Source: SR-FBR-E99 sp963732365 (lineage in GTDB: Bacteria; Bacteroidota; Bacteroidia; Bacteroidales; VadinHA17). From it: a DNA stretch of 64,000 nucleotides. The stretch spans positions 1,302,001 through 1,366,000 of the forward strand of contig CAVSZC010000005.1 of the NCBI GenBank assembly GCA_963732365.1. Direction: 5' to 3'. Position numbers and translations under genes: made by a program. How positions within the stretch are numbered: the stretch's first letter is position 1; the number at the start of each line of letters is the position of its first letter. A model generated the notes under the pieces. That model was not told the DNA's origin. It searched no databases and was given only the letters and a program-made list of their open reading frames with translations. This document shows, one piece after another, positions 41,238 to 49,909 of this stretch.

Positions 41238-42572
41238 TTACTTCTGTTGTAGGTTTTCGATTTTCGGTTTCAGCGCATTGAAGGCCCGTAATAACCCTTC
41301 AGAGAGTCTGTCTGTTTCTTTTTGCGTCAGTGCTGTTGAAAACATACAGGAAAAGGTATTTATCATCAGTATCTTTTCGTTAAAATACATGAAGTCGAGA
41401 AGCTCATTGAGAACGGATAGAGTCTCTTTTGACTGATAGGCCTCGCGATAAGTGGTTGGTGGCGCCGGTGTCAGGTGAAGGCGAAACATGGAGCCGGCAC
41501 CTGTCACGGATACCGGGACACCGGCAAGCCTGATAACCTCCTTAACCTGGCTGACAGCTTTATCTGTCAGGGCATTCAATTTTAAAACCGCATCCCTGTC
41601 AAACAGATCCATTGCCACAAACCCGGCTGTCATTGTAACAGGATTGGCGGAAAAGGTTCCTGAGTGGGGGAACCTGAGATTGGTTTCGCGGGGGTCAAGG
41701 ACCTTCATCACATCTGATCTTCCGGCGATAGCTCCGACCGGAAATCCTCCTCCGATGATTTTACCGAGGGCTGTAATATCCGGACATACAGTATAATTTT
41801 CCTGTGCTCCTCCGTAATTAACCCTGAACGTAACTACCTCATCGAATACCAGCAGGGCACCGTTTCTGCGTGTCCACTTGTAAAGAGCCTCAATAAATTC
41901 GTTCGTACCGGGGATGAGCCCTACCCTGTGCGGGACAGGGTCAACCATGACACAGGCAATCTGGTCGGCATGCCTGTCTAAAATGGCAATGGTTCTTTCA
42001 ATGTCATTGAAAGGGAAGATGACCACATTCTCCAGGACTCCCTTCGGGGTTCCGAAAACCAGCGGGACGCCGGCCGGATTATCAATATCGCCCCAGTTTG
42101 ACGGACTTGCCGTCTGACTGACTTCCGCAAAGTCATAGGTGCCGTGATAGGTTCCTTCGGCTTTTGCAATCTTCGGGCGACCGGTAAAGGCCCTTGATGC
42201 CTTTATCATTGCCATGACGGCCTCTGTCCCTGAGTTGACAAACCTGATCTTTTCAAATCCCTTTACCCTTTTAGATAAGAGTTGTGCAAAAGCCACTTCT
42301 ATTTCAGAGGCAAGGGTATAGGCAGTCCCCTTCTGAATCTGCCGTGTGACAGCCTCAACTATTGCCGGGTGTGCATGACCGTGTATGAGTGCGGCCATGT
42401 TGTTTGCAAAATCTATGCGCTCAGTGCCGTCAATATCGGTGATACGGCACCCCGATGCCTTATCGGCATAATGGGGGTAAGGCTTGCGAAAAACGGTGTT
42501 CCTGCTGACGCCGCCCGGTATTACCTCGCATGCCTGCCTGTATATCTCTTCGCTGTTCCTGTTTTCTGACAT
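41238..42572 (-). CDS. Class III aminotransferase, beta-amino-acid transaminase-like
   Basis: 444 residues from the ATG 42572, 13 bases after the AtoA stop. Fold-type I PLP enzyme: FVNSGTEAVMAMIKASRAFT, the Asp244 of LLVFDEV that contacts the pyridine nitrogen, and Lys271 (ALGKIIGGGFPVGA) that binds PLP. Automatic tools would call it glutamate-1-semialdehyde aminomutase. The segments PFNDIERT, GALLVFDEVVTFR, RSDVMKVLDPR and HSGTFSANPVTMTAG are much closer, from memory, to the beta-phenylalanine aminotransferase of Variovorax, a true beta-transaminase. Position between a 2,3-aminomutase-like gene and CoA-transferase/thiolase genes supports action on a beta-amino acid, giving a beta-keto acid. 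Confidence 0.85.
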   Translation of the reverse strand: MSENRNSEEIYRQACEVIPGGVSRNTVFRKPYPHYADKASGCRITDIDGTERIDFANNMAALIHGHAHPAIVEAVTRQIQKGTAYTLASEIEVAFAQLLSKRVKGFEKIRFVNSGTEAVMAMIKASRAFTGRPKIAKAEGTYHGTYDFAEVSQTASPSNWGDIDNPAGVPLVFGTPKGVLENVVIFPFNDIERTIAILDRHADQIACVMVDPVPHRVGLIPGTNEFIEALYKWTRRNGALLVFDEVVTFRVNYGGAQENYTVCPDITALGKIIGGGFPVGAIAGRSDVMKVLDPRETNLRFPHSGTFSANPVTMTAGFVAMDLFDRDAVLKLNALTDKAVSQVKEVIRLAGVPVSVTGAGSMFRLHLTPAPPTTYREAYQSKETLSVLNELLDFMYFNEKILMINTFSCMFSTALTQKETDRLSEGLLRAFNALKPKIENLQQK

Positions 42573-42585
42573 AGTGACTGTTTTT

Positions 42586-43239
42586 CTATTTCCGGAGTAA
42601 CCCGGCTCCGGTATTTTTCTGCAAAAATTCAAAAGTAATGCCGGGTGCCATCTCCTTCACCAAAAGACCTTTTTCTGTGATGTCAATGATGGCATAGTTT
42701 GTATAGATCCTGTTGACGACATTTTTCCCGGTGAGCGGATAAGTGCATTGTTTTACAATCTTCGGTTCTCCTGCCTTAGTGCAATGCTGGGTAATGACAT
42801 ATATGGTTTTTACCCCCGCAACAAGATCCATTGCACCTCCTACAGCAGGCACATCGTTTGCATCTCCGGTTGACCAGTTTGCAAGATCACCCTCCTCTGA
42901 AACCTGGTAGGCTCCAAGAACGCAAATATCAATGTGCCCTCCGCGGATCATTGCAAAGCTGTCGGCATGATGAAAATATGACGCACCGGGGATGGCAGTG
43001 ACATATTTCTTACCGGCATTCACGAGTTCATAATCTTCCGACCCTTTTTCGGTCACCTTACCCATCCCAAGCAAGCCGTTTTCTGTCTGATAGATAACCT
43101 CACGCCCTTCGGGGATATAGTCGGCTACCAGCTCAGGAATGCCTATTCCCAGGTTGACGTACGCCCCGTCATGTATGTCGGTCGCCACTTTCTGTGCCAT
43201 CTCGTTGATGGTCCAGCCGGCATTCTCTTTCAATTCCAT
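42586..43239 (-). CDS. 3-oxoacid CoA-transferase subunit B (AtoA/ScoB type)
   Basis: 217 residues. The catalytic Glu that forms the CoA thioester lies in VIYQTENGLLGMG. Other family marks are DGAYVNLGIGIPELVADYIP, GGHIDICVLGAYQV and DLANWSTGD. With subunit A it transfers CoA between acetyl-CoA or succinyl-CoA and a 3-keto acid such as acetoacetate. Its start overlaps the end of subunit A by 10 bases, which favours coupled translation of the two subunits. In this operon the acceptor is expected to be the beta-keto acid made by the adjacent aminotransferase. Confidence 0.93.
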   Translation of the reverse strand: MELKENAGWTINEMAQKVATDIHDGAYVNLGIGIPELVADYIPEGREVIYQTENGLLGMGKVTEKGSEDYELVNAGKKYVTAIPGASYFHHADSFAMIRGGHIDICVLGAYQVSEEGDLANWSTGDANDVPAVGGAMDLVAGVKTIYVITQHCTKAGEPKIVKQCTYPLTGKNVVNRIYTNYAIIDITEKGLLVKEMAPGITFEFLQKNTGAGLLRK

Positions 43240-43946
43240 GGATACCTCCTTTTTTCGGCAACAAGTACTGATTCATCAGCCGGATTGGAAACCTCCACAA
43301 CCCTTTTAACATATATCCCCGGCGTGATAACACACTCAGGGTCTATCTGCCCGACTTCGACTATTTTCCTCGCCTGGACAATGGTTGTTTCAGCTGCCAT
43401 ACACATCACAGGTCCGAAATTCCTTGCGGTCTTGTTATAGATCAGATTACCGTATTTGTCGGCGGCATGACATTTAACCAGAGAGAAATCTGCCTTCAAT
43501 GCATGTTCGAGGACATAAGTCTTTCCGTTAAAAACCCTTGTCTCCTTGTTTAATGCAAGCGGTGTATTTACAGATGTCGGGGTATAAAAAGCAGGAATGC
43601 CTGCCCCGGCGGCCCTTATCCTTTCGGCAAGGGTACCCTGCGGCACCAGCTCGAGCTCAATCTCCCCCCTGCGGTACATCTCGGGAAAAACAACTGAAAT
43701 GGCAGTCCTGGGAAATGAACATATTATCTTCTTTACCTGCCTGTTTTCAATGAGAGCGGCAAGACCGACGTTGCCGCTGCCTGCATTGTTGCTCACAATG
43801 GTCAGGTTCCGGGAACCCTGATCTATCAATGCATGTATCAGTTCAACAGGACTTCCTGCTTCTCCAAAACCGCTGATATGTATGGTCGCTCCGTCAAAAA
43901 TATCTGCAACAGCTTCTTTGACTGAGCTAATCACTTTGTTTATCAT
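43230..43946 (-). CDS. 3-oxoacid CoA-transferase subunit A (AtoD/ScoA type)
   Basis: 238 residues from the ATG 43946; a GTG one codon earlier is possible. Family signatures are DGATIHISGFGEAGSPVELI, SNNAGSGNVGLAALIENRQV, a VKKIICSFPR segment, and AADKYGNLIYNKTARNF. The subunit forms the heteromeric CoA-transferase with the gene directly downstream. It starts within the last codon of the aminomutase-like gene, so all are co-translated. Specificity is not readable from this subunit alone. Confidence 0.93.
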   Translation of the reverse strand: MINKVISSVKEAVADIFDGATIHISGFGEAGSPVELIHALIDQGSRNLTIVSNNAGSGNVGLAALIENRQVKKIICSFPRTAISVVFPEMYRRGEIELELVPQGTLAERIRAAGAGIPAFYTPTSVNTPLALNKETRVFNGKTYVLEHALKADFSLVKCHAADKYGNLIYNKTARNFGPVMCMAAETTIVQARKIVEVGQIDPECVITPGIYVKRVVEVSNPADESVLVAEKRRYPWN

Positions 43947-45529
43947 CACTGTTCTGATTTATTCATTTCTTTTACCAATGACTCTTCCAGCTTGTTTTCA
44001 ATTTCAATTAACTCATCTTCATAGAAGTGCTTCTCTCCTTCATAAGGTTTCAGCTTCTCAATGGTGTTCTCCTTTTCATCATATCTGGCAAAAAAGACCC
44101 TGTCCATCCAGTCCATGTTCCGGCCTTCATTGAATTTTAATGCGAAGACTTTTTCTCCTTTGATTTCAGCAGTGCCTAACAATGAGATTTTCCCTGAAGA
44201 TGAGGTCATTGTGATATACCGCGACGGGCGGTTTATCGAGGCCAGCTCCTTATAGATCCTGTTGAATATTTTTGAGATGTCAGCCAGAGGGGCGGTAAAA
44301 TAGTGATGCTCACCCGTCGGTCTGGCACAATACATTGAATGAAATCCGATTCCAAGCATACCGAGAATATTTCCCAGGTCAATCCAGTTCTGTGCTGATT
44401 TATCAATATCGACATTCCCCTTTTCATCCTTGAAAAGGCTTATATGATTCATTATCGGGCTCTGGCTCTTGATGGTGATGCCATAGTTTTTCAGTCTGCG
44501 TATTGCGGCAATTGTTCCGGGGTTCAGTACATCGCGCGGAGTAGACAGGTGTGCTACCCAGACAACCTGTATCCCGCTGTCAATGACTTTTTTCCACAAT
44601 TCAAGAATCTCTTTGAACTTAACGGTCAGAAGAAGCCCGGGATGAAAAGTGATTGCCCTGGAACCAAAACGAACGGTCTTTATGTGCATCAGCTCAGGAT
44701 CTTCCATTAACGGATTAACATATTCTGCAAGACGTTCGTAAGTAATGAAGCCACCGTCACCGCCGGTGATCAAAATATCACTTATCTCTTTATGTTTTCT
44801 CAGATACTGGTGAACCTGGCTTACATCATGCTGTACAAACATATCTTCATCGCCTCTTACCTGCGCATGGCGGAAACAGTAAGTACAAAATGCAAAACAG
44901 TTCTGGGTGGTTTTGTCAAAGATCAGTTTTACAGGCGGATATTTATGCTGGCATCCCTGCAATATCTCCAGATGACCTTCTTCATTTACGAACCACGGTT
45001 TATTTAACTTCTGTTTGCCGTCATGAGGGTTCGTTTTTTTCTGATACTCTTCAACTACTTTAGCTCTCTCTGCATCTGTGGCTGCATCAATGTATTTCTT
45101 CACTTCACCGGCATGGATCATACCCGGTTGGGGAAAGATCAGATGATACATTGTGTCTGTCTCATATTTATCCCATTTAATGGAATTCAGAGCGTGTTTT
45201 GTGGCCAGGAATCTGTAAACTTCAATAAAGAACTCGCGCTCTTTAATATGACCTATGTCAATTCCATGGCTTCTTAGCACATCGACTATTTCTCTGAAGC
45301 CACTTAACCCTGAATAATAAGTTTTATTCTTAAAATATGCCTCATCAGTTCTGGAAAAACCTGAATGCTGGGGATAACAATGCTGCAGTCTTTCAAGCAG
45401 ACCCAGTGGAAGCAGATTTTCACTCCCGATGGTAGCGATTGTCTCTTCAGAACAATCATAATGTTTGAATATCCTGTCTAAGTCGATCTTTTGATTTGCC
45501 ATGAGTATATTGTAATTTGTTTTTGTCAT
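43946..45529 (-). CDS. KamA-like radical SAM / PLP 2,3-aminomutase family protein
   Basis: 527 residues (518 from the inner ATG 45502), longer than lysine 2,3-aminomutase (about 416). The radical SAM cluster ligands are C211, C215 and C218 (NCFAFCTYCFRH). ILITGGDGG matches the KamA LISGGD, and VRFGSRA matches its RIGSR. A PLP lysine is likely K447 in TSSSGKISLLG, the counterpart of GGGGK in KamA. The Asp residues that bind the lysine side chain in KamA (D293 and D330) seem to be Leu365 and Thr440-442 here. The family moves an amino group from C2 to C3. As first gene of an operon with beta-transaminase, CoA-transferase and thiolase it probably opens a catabolic route. Confidence 0.85.
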   Translation of the reverse strand: MTKTNYNILMANQKIDLDRIFKHYDCSEETIATIGSENLLPLGLLERLQHCYPQHSGFSRTDEAYFKNKTYYSGLSGFREIVDVLRSHGIDIGHIKEREFFIEVYRFLATKHALNSIKWDKYETDTMYHLIFPQPGMIHAGEVKKYIDAATDAERAKVVEEYQKKTNPHDGKQKLNKPWFVNEEGHLEILQGCQHKYPPVKLIFDKTTQNCFAFCTYCFRHAQVRGDEDMFVQHDVSQVHQYLRKHKEISDILITGGDGGFITYERLAEYVNPLMEDPELMHIKTVRFGSRAITFHPGLLLTVKFKEILELWKKVIDSGIQVVWVAHLSTPRDVLNPGTIAAIRRLKNYGITIKSQSPIMNHISLFKDEKGNVDIDKSAQNWIDLGNILGMLGIGFHSMYCARPTGEHHYFTAPLADISKIFNRIYKELASINRPSRYITMTSSSGKISLLGTAEIKGEKVFALKFNEGRNMDWMDRVFFARYDEKENTIEKLKPYEGEKHFYEDELIEIENKLEESLVKEMNKSEQ

Positions 45530-45734
45530 TCATTATCTGCTGTATCATGCTCTTCACTTTTTTCCCTGAAGTGCAAAATACATTTTTTCCTTAATTTAAG
45601 CCTCCGTGTTTTTCGGAGCATCAAAAATATAAATTTTTCGATAATGAGGACCATCTGCGCTGTGCGTGGTCGCTTTGCGCAGTTCGCTGAGCGCTGGTAG
45701 CTCTATGCTGGCCGCGCTCCGCTCGCGGCACCGG
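45530..45734. other. Spacer upstream of the aminomutase-like gene
   Basis: 205 bases. It contains a small hairpin (CTTCA ... TGAAG, 45555-45576) and AT-rich sequence that could hold the operon promoter (GTATTTTG-like on the minus strand), but no exact box was found. Near 45660-45730 GC-rich CGCTGGCCGC-like sequence resembles decayed repeats. Confidence 0.4.
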
Positions 45735-46511
45735 CTACTTTTTCGGGAACCAGGGAAAAAAGGAGCTTGTCTTCCGGACGTATTCCCTGTACTGGGGTTT
45801 TGTATCCTTCAGTGATTTTTCGAGCAGGGCAACGCCCGATACCCTGATGATAAGCAGGGTCATGACAACAGAACCGATGACCTGCCAGTAACCTCCGGCT
45901 GCTATACTGAACAATGCAAAGGCCCACCACACTGCTGAATCGCCAAAATAATTGGGATGGCGCGTATATCTCCAGAAACCGGTATTCAATACTTTTCCCC
46001 TGTTACCGGCATCGCGCTTAAAACGTGACAGCTGATAATCGCCTCCCGCCTCAAAGGAAAAACCAACCAGCCAGACCAGGATTCCAAAGTAATCGATAAG
46101 ATTCAGATCCCCCGGTTCGCTGCCTGCGCTGACCCCCAGTAAAGGCAGCGACACAATCATCATCAAGACCCCCTGCAGCAGGAATGTCTGAAAATAACTG
46201 ACCCACCAGTAGCGCCCTTCGCCATAATTGCGCCTGAACTCCTGGTACCTGAAATCCTCTCCCTTGCCAATATTCCTCGATGCAAGATAAATGGCAAGCC
46301 TTAAGCCCCAGACGGTGACCAGTATCAATACCAGGATCTTTCTGTCAGTTAATTCGCCAGACATAAACACATAAAACGCATTCACGGCTACAAAGCCGAA
46401 CCCCCAGAAAATGTCAACGATACTTACGTTTTTTATGATCACGCTCCATAACCATAACAGGGTTACCAGCACCCAGATAAGCAGGGAGGCCTGTAAAAAC
46501 AGAGTCATCAT
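45735..46511 (-). CDS. DUF1295 membrane protein (steroid 5-alpha-reductase-like)
   Basis: 258 residues with six or seven membrane helices. The family core YTRHPNYFGDSAVWWAFALF is present (residues ~183-202), as are WGLRLAIYL, EDFRYQEFR and FETGGDYQL-like FEAGGDYQLSRFK. The C-terminal part has LLEKSLKDTKPQYREYVRKT. The fold is related to steroid reductases and isoprenylcysteine methyltransferases; the bacterial substrate is unknown, possibly an isoprenoid or lipid. It follows the broken FakA-DegV gene by 10 bases, so the two were probably one unit. Confidence 0.88.
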   Translation of the reverse strand: MMTLFLQASLLIWVLVTLLWLWSVIIKNVSIVDIFWGFGFVAVNAFYVFMSGELTDRKILVLILVTVWGLRLAIYLASRNIGKGEDFRYQEFRRNYGEGRYWWVSYFQTFLLQGVLMMIVSLPLLGVSAGSEPGDLNLIDYFGILVWLVGFSFEAGGDYQLSRFKRDAGNRGKVLNTGFWRYTRHPNYFGDSAVWWAFALFSIAAGGYWQVIGSVVMTLLIIRVSGVALLEKSLKDTKPQYREYVRKTSSFFPWFPKK

Positions 46512-46521
46512 TGCTGAAGTA

Positions 46522-48324
46522 TTAACTGTTAAACATCAATGAAACAGCTATGGCACCGTTTCCGGCATGCATCCCAATCACCGGAGAGATATCGACGACA
46601 GAGACCGGTTTCATCCCGGTTATCTCACCCATCTTCTCTCCCGGCCTGGCGGGCTCCTTCAGGATTGTGTGCATGCAGTATGATATAGTTCCATACACTC
46701 TTTCCGGCGCTTAGCTTTCTTATGTGGCTGTAAATCTTGTTCAGGCTCGCTGCCTGGCTGAAGGTTTTGCCAAAGAGGAGGGACTTGCCGTTTTTGTCCA
46801 TCGAAATGACAGGGTTCAGGCCAAGGGCACTTGCAATGAACCCTTTTGGTTTCGAGACCCGTCCACCCCTGATCATGGATTTTCAGATTCCTGACGCTGA
46901 CAAATATTTTGGTCTGACTGACATCCTGTTCAAGAGACCCGACAATTGATTCCAATGCCTCGCCTGCCTCGATGTTCCGTGCAGTCTTCAGCACCAGCAA
47001 GACCCAGTGCTCCTGACAGGTTTTTAGAGTCTATCACGTGAACCGGCTTGTTAAACTCTTTCGAGATCCGCTGGCCTGCCTTAAGACTATTGGCATATGT
47101 CCCGCTGAACTGGCTGGTGAGATGCACTGCTATCACAGCATCGTAGTGTGACGCCAGGTGTGAATAGAGATTGGTAAAGGCCTGTTCGTTTATCTGCGAT
47201 GTCTTTGGAAACTCGGCATGTGTCTCAAGCAGATCGTAAAACTGACTGGGCTGGATGGTCACCTTATCAAGGTAATGACTGTCACCGAAGTTCAGATTTA
47301 TCGGCACGACATGGATCTGGTAAAAATCGATTAGCTCCTGCGACAGATCGCATGTGGAGTCGGTGACAAGCGCGATGTTCCACTTCCGTCTGGTGACTGC
47401 CTCCTGCTGGCGCACCATATCATCAACCTTCTGAAAGGTGATGGTCCCCGCATCTTTCAGCTGGTGAAACAGCTCTGCCGGATGATTGGTATGGACATGT
47501 ATGCGGCATATTGTATCCGACCCGGCAACAACAACCGACTCGCCGTTTCTGCTTAACACATCCTGCAGCTCTGCCTTGCTTGTCTTCAGGTTTCTGATGA
47601 TTGCCTCCGTGCAAAAACGATGGGTAATCTCCTCATCGCTTAACTCTTCGGTGTGAATGAGCGAGATGCTATCATTCTGGACAACGGCAAGGGTGCGTAT
47701 GTTTCTGTTTATTATGAAGTCGATGATCCCTTTAATGAACAGGACAAAGCCTTTTGCTCCGGCATCGACAAAACCTGATTTGTTCAGTGCTTTCAGTTTC
47801 AGGGTAGTCTCTGCCAGCGATTTTTCGAGCACTGCCACAGAATCAATGATAACACTTTTAAAATCGTTGACTGATTCTTTTTTACTGTTGAGAAAGTCTG
47901 ACCACTCCTTTATGACTGTCAGCATAGTTCCCTCGACAGGATTGGCGATGGCATCGTAGATGTAAGGTATTGATTTATTGACGCTCTCCGCAAATTCAGG
48001 AAGGGTAATGACGGGTTTGTTCAGCGTCTCCCTGCTCAGTCCGTGCAGGAACTGGGCGAAGATGACGCCCGAGTTGCCTCTGGCCCCATTTAATGCGGCG
48101 TCAGCAATATTGTTTACCGTAGTCTTATACGATTTATGCGGTTTGATATTATCGATAACAGAACGGATTGTGGATGCGAGGTTGGTGCCCGTGTCCTTAT
48201 CGTTTACCGGAAAGACATTTATACGGTTTATTTCAACCTGATTCTGAAGTATCTGGTTTCCTCCGGCAATAAATGCATAGTAAAGAAACTTTCCGTTGAT
48301 ATGAGGTGCTTCTACTTGATACAT
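46522..48324 (-). pseudogene. FakA-DegV fusion gene with three frameshifts
   Basis: Starts at the ATG 48324. Residues 1-200 are DAK2/FakA-like (INVFPVNDKDTGTNLAST, ALNGARGNSGVIFAQFL), a fatty-acid-kinase ATP domain. From about residue 310 comes a DegV/FakB fatty-acid-binding domain (IALVTDSTCDLSQELIDFY). The first frame ends at 46930 after SKNLSGALGLAGAE. The protein continues in a second frame with LVLKTARNIEAGEALESIVG to VRNLK. It then changes frame to MIRGGRVSKPKGFIASALGL, and near 46640 changes again to end with VVDISPVIGMHAGNGAIAVS at 46522. Each shift equals one inserted base (G, A in an A-run, C). Repaired length would be about 600 residues. Either a fresh pseudogene or sequencing insertions. 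Confidence 0.85.
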
Positions 48325-48393
48325 TTCCAATTAAGTTAACCAAGTAACAAAATAAATCAAAATAAGTTCTGTAAGCAGGCTTACTGTCCCTGT

Positions 48394-49719
48394 TTACTGG
48401 TTTTTCATGTTCACCGGCTGTCCCGTGGCCTCAAGCACGTTCCACCACAGCTCGCCCTCGACGTCTATCTTCTTCCGCTTGGCCACCACCATGGGTATGG
48501 GCATGAGGGTGAACTGGTTGTTCCAGTAGCCAATGACAAAGTCAGTCTTGCCGGCCAAGGCAGCATGAACGGCGTTCTGCGCCAGCAGGTTGCAGAACTT
48601 GCTGTCGTTGGCGTTGGCCGGTGCGCTGCGTATGATATAGCTCGGATCGATGTACTTTATCGAATACCTGAACCCCAGGGCATTGAACTCGTTCTTTATC
48701 TTATCCTTGAGGAAGATGCCAATGTCCTTATGCTTGATGTTGCCTGAGGCATCGCGCTCCTGTGTCATCGACTCGAAGAGATCCTGTCCGGCCCCCTCGG
48801 CCACCACCACCACGGCATGATGCCTCTCCTCTAGCCTCTTCTTCAGGACATTAAGGAAGCCGTTCGTGCCGTACAGATCAAATGATATCTCCGGTATAAG
48901 TACGAAGTTGACCTCCTGGATGGCGAGGGCAGCGTTGGCAGCGATGAAGCCCGAGTCGCGGCCCATGAGCTTGATGAGGGCTATGCCGTTGTAGGCGCCG
49001 TGGGCCTCGTTATGGGCATTGCGTATGATGTCGTTGGCGATGGAGAAGGCTGTCTCGAAGCCGAACGACTTCTGTATGAGGTCTATGTCGTTGTCTATTG
49101 TCTTGGGTATGCCGGCCACGGCTATCTTGAGCTTGCGGCTCTGTATCTCCTCATAGATGGCATGGGCGCCGCGCAGCGTGCCGTCGCCGCCTATGCAGAA
49201 GAGGATGTTGATGTTCAGTATCTCAAGCGTGTCTACCATCTTGCCTACATCCTGGTTACCACGCGAGGTGCCGAGGAAGGTGCCGCCCGAGAGGTGTATC
49301 TCGCTGACCATGGGAGCCGTCATCTCCACCACCTCGTGGTTATACTCAGAGATAAGCCCTTCGTAACCGTATCTTATCCCCAGTATCCTTTTTATCCCGT
49401 AGCGGTAGAACAGCTGGTTGACGAGGCTGCGGATGACATTGTTGACCCCCGGGCACAGTCCGCCGCAGGTGACGATACCCACCTTCGTCTTGGCGGGCTC
49501 AAAGAATATTGTCTCTTTGGGTCCTGCCTTCTCGAAAGAGACAGGCAGCTCGCCGGTAGAGGGACGGTGCTCGTAATATTCGGCTGAGACATCGTACAGC
49601 AGTCTGTCATCATCATCGATGAATTTATATACCGGAAAAATCTGGCTCTGGCTCTGCTTCAGGGGTGACGATACGTTACCCTTGCCGAGGGAGGAGACGA
49701 GGAAATCTTCATATTTCAT
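48394..49719 (-). CDS. 6-phosphofructokinase, ATP-type, long form
   Basis: 441 residues from the ATG 49719. The N-terminal 70 residues extend beyond E. coli PfkA, as in the plant-like group of kinases. Nucleotide and substrate motifs are VGIVTCGGLCPGVNNVIRSL, YGYEGL, CIGGDGTLRGA, PKTIDNDI, MGRDSGFIAA and AEGAGQDL. A Gly in GGDGT marks the ATP form; pyrophosphate users normally have GGDD. The enzyme phosphorylates fructose 6-phosphate in glycolysis. It stands alone. A short octamer array lies upstream. Confidence 0.93.
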   Translation of the reverse strand: MKYEDFLVSSLGKGNVSSPLKQSQSQIFPVYKFIDDDDRLLYDVSAEYYEHRPSTGELPVSFEKAGPKETIFFEPAKTKVGIVTCGGLCPGVNNVIRSLVNQLFYRYGIKRILGIRYGYEGLISEYNHEVVEMTAPMVSEIHLSGGTFLGTSRGNQDVGKMVDTLEILNINILFCIGGDGTLRGAHAIYEEIQSRKLKIAVAGIPKTIDNDIDLIQKSFGFETAFSIANDIIRNAHNEAHGAYNGIALIKLMGRDSGFIAANAALAIQEVNFVLIPEISFDLYGTNGFLNVLKKRLEERHHAVVVVAEGAGQDLFESMTQERDASGNIKHKDIGIFLKDKIKNEFNALGFRYSIKYIDPSYIIRSAPANANDSKFCNLLAQNAVHAALAGKTDFVIGYWNNQFTLMPIPMVVAKRKKIDVEGELWWNVLEATGQPVNMKNQ

Positions 49720-49790
49720 ACGCACACATGTCTTCTGTTCAACAGGTTATTAAACGGCCCTTGCGGTTCAAGCATTCAAATTTAAGCAAA

Positions 49791-49905
49791 TCATGCGATC
49801 TTGCAATCATGCAATCTTGCAATCATGTCGCATGGGGCCGGTCGCAATAGTGACCGATTACCGATCACCTATTACCGAATACCCCCTTCTGCTCCGCGCT
49901 CCACG
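49791..49905. repeat. CAATCATG octamer and TACCGAT heptamer arrays
   Basis: At 49791-49828 CAATCTTG/CAATCATG octamers, then at 49850-49885 ACCGATTACCGATCACC-type heptamers, then TGCTCCGCGCTCC-type units, up to the DUF4350 gene end. Confidence 0.83.
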
Positions 49906-49909
49906 CTCT

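Noticed and set aside
41238..42572. Glutamate-1-semialdehyde aminomutase (hemL)
   Set aside because: Operon context and several segments fit beta-transaminases better; no tetrapyrrole genes nearby. Kept as an alternative only.
40031..45529. Classical lysine fermentation cluster
   Set aside because: The beta-lysine 5,6-aminomutase, dehydrogenase, cleavage enzyme and ammonia-lyase genes are absent, and the aminomutase-like protein lacks the lysine-binding aspartates in my alignment.
49000..49587. Plus-strand open frame opposite phosphofructokinase (195 codons)
   Set aside because: Shadow frame in a gene with strong conserved motifs on the other strand.
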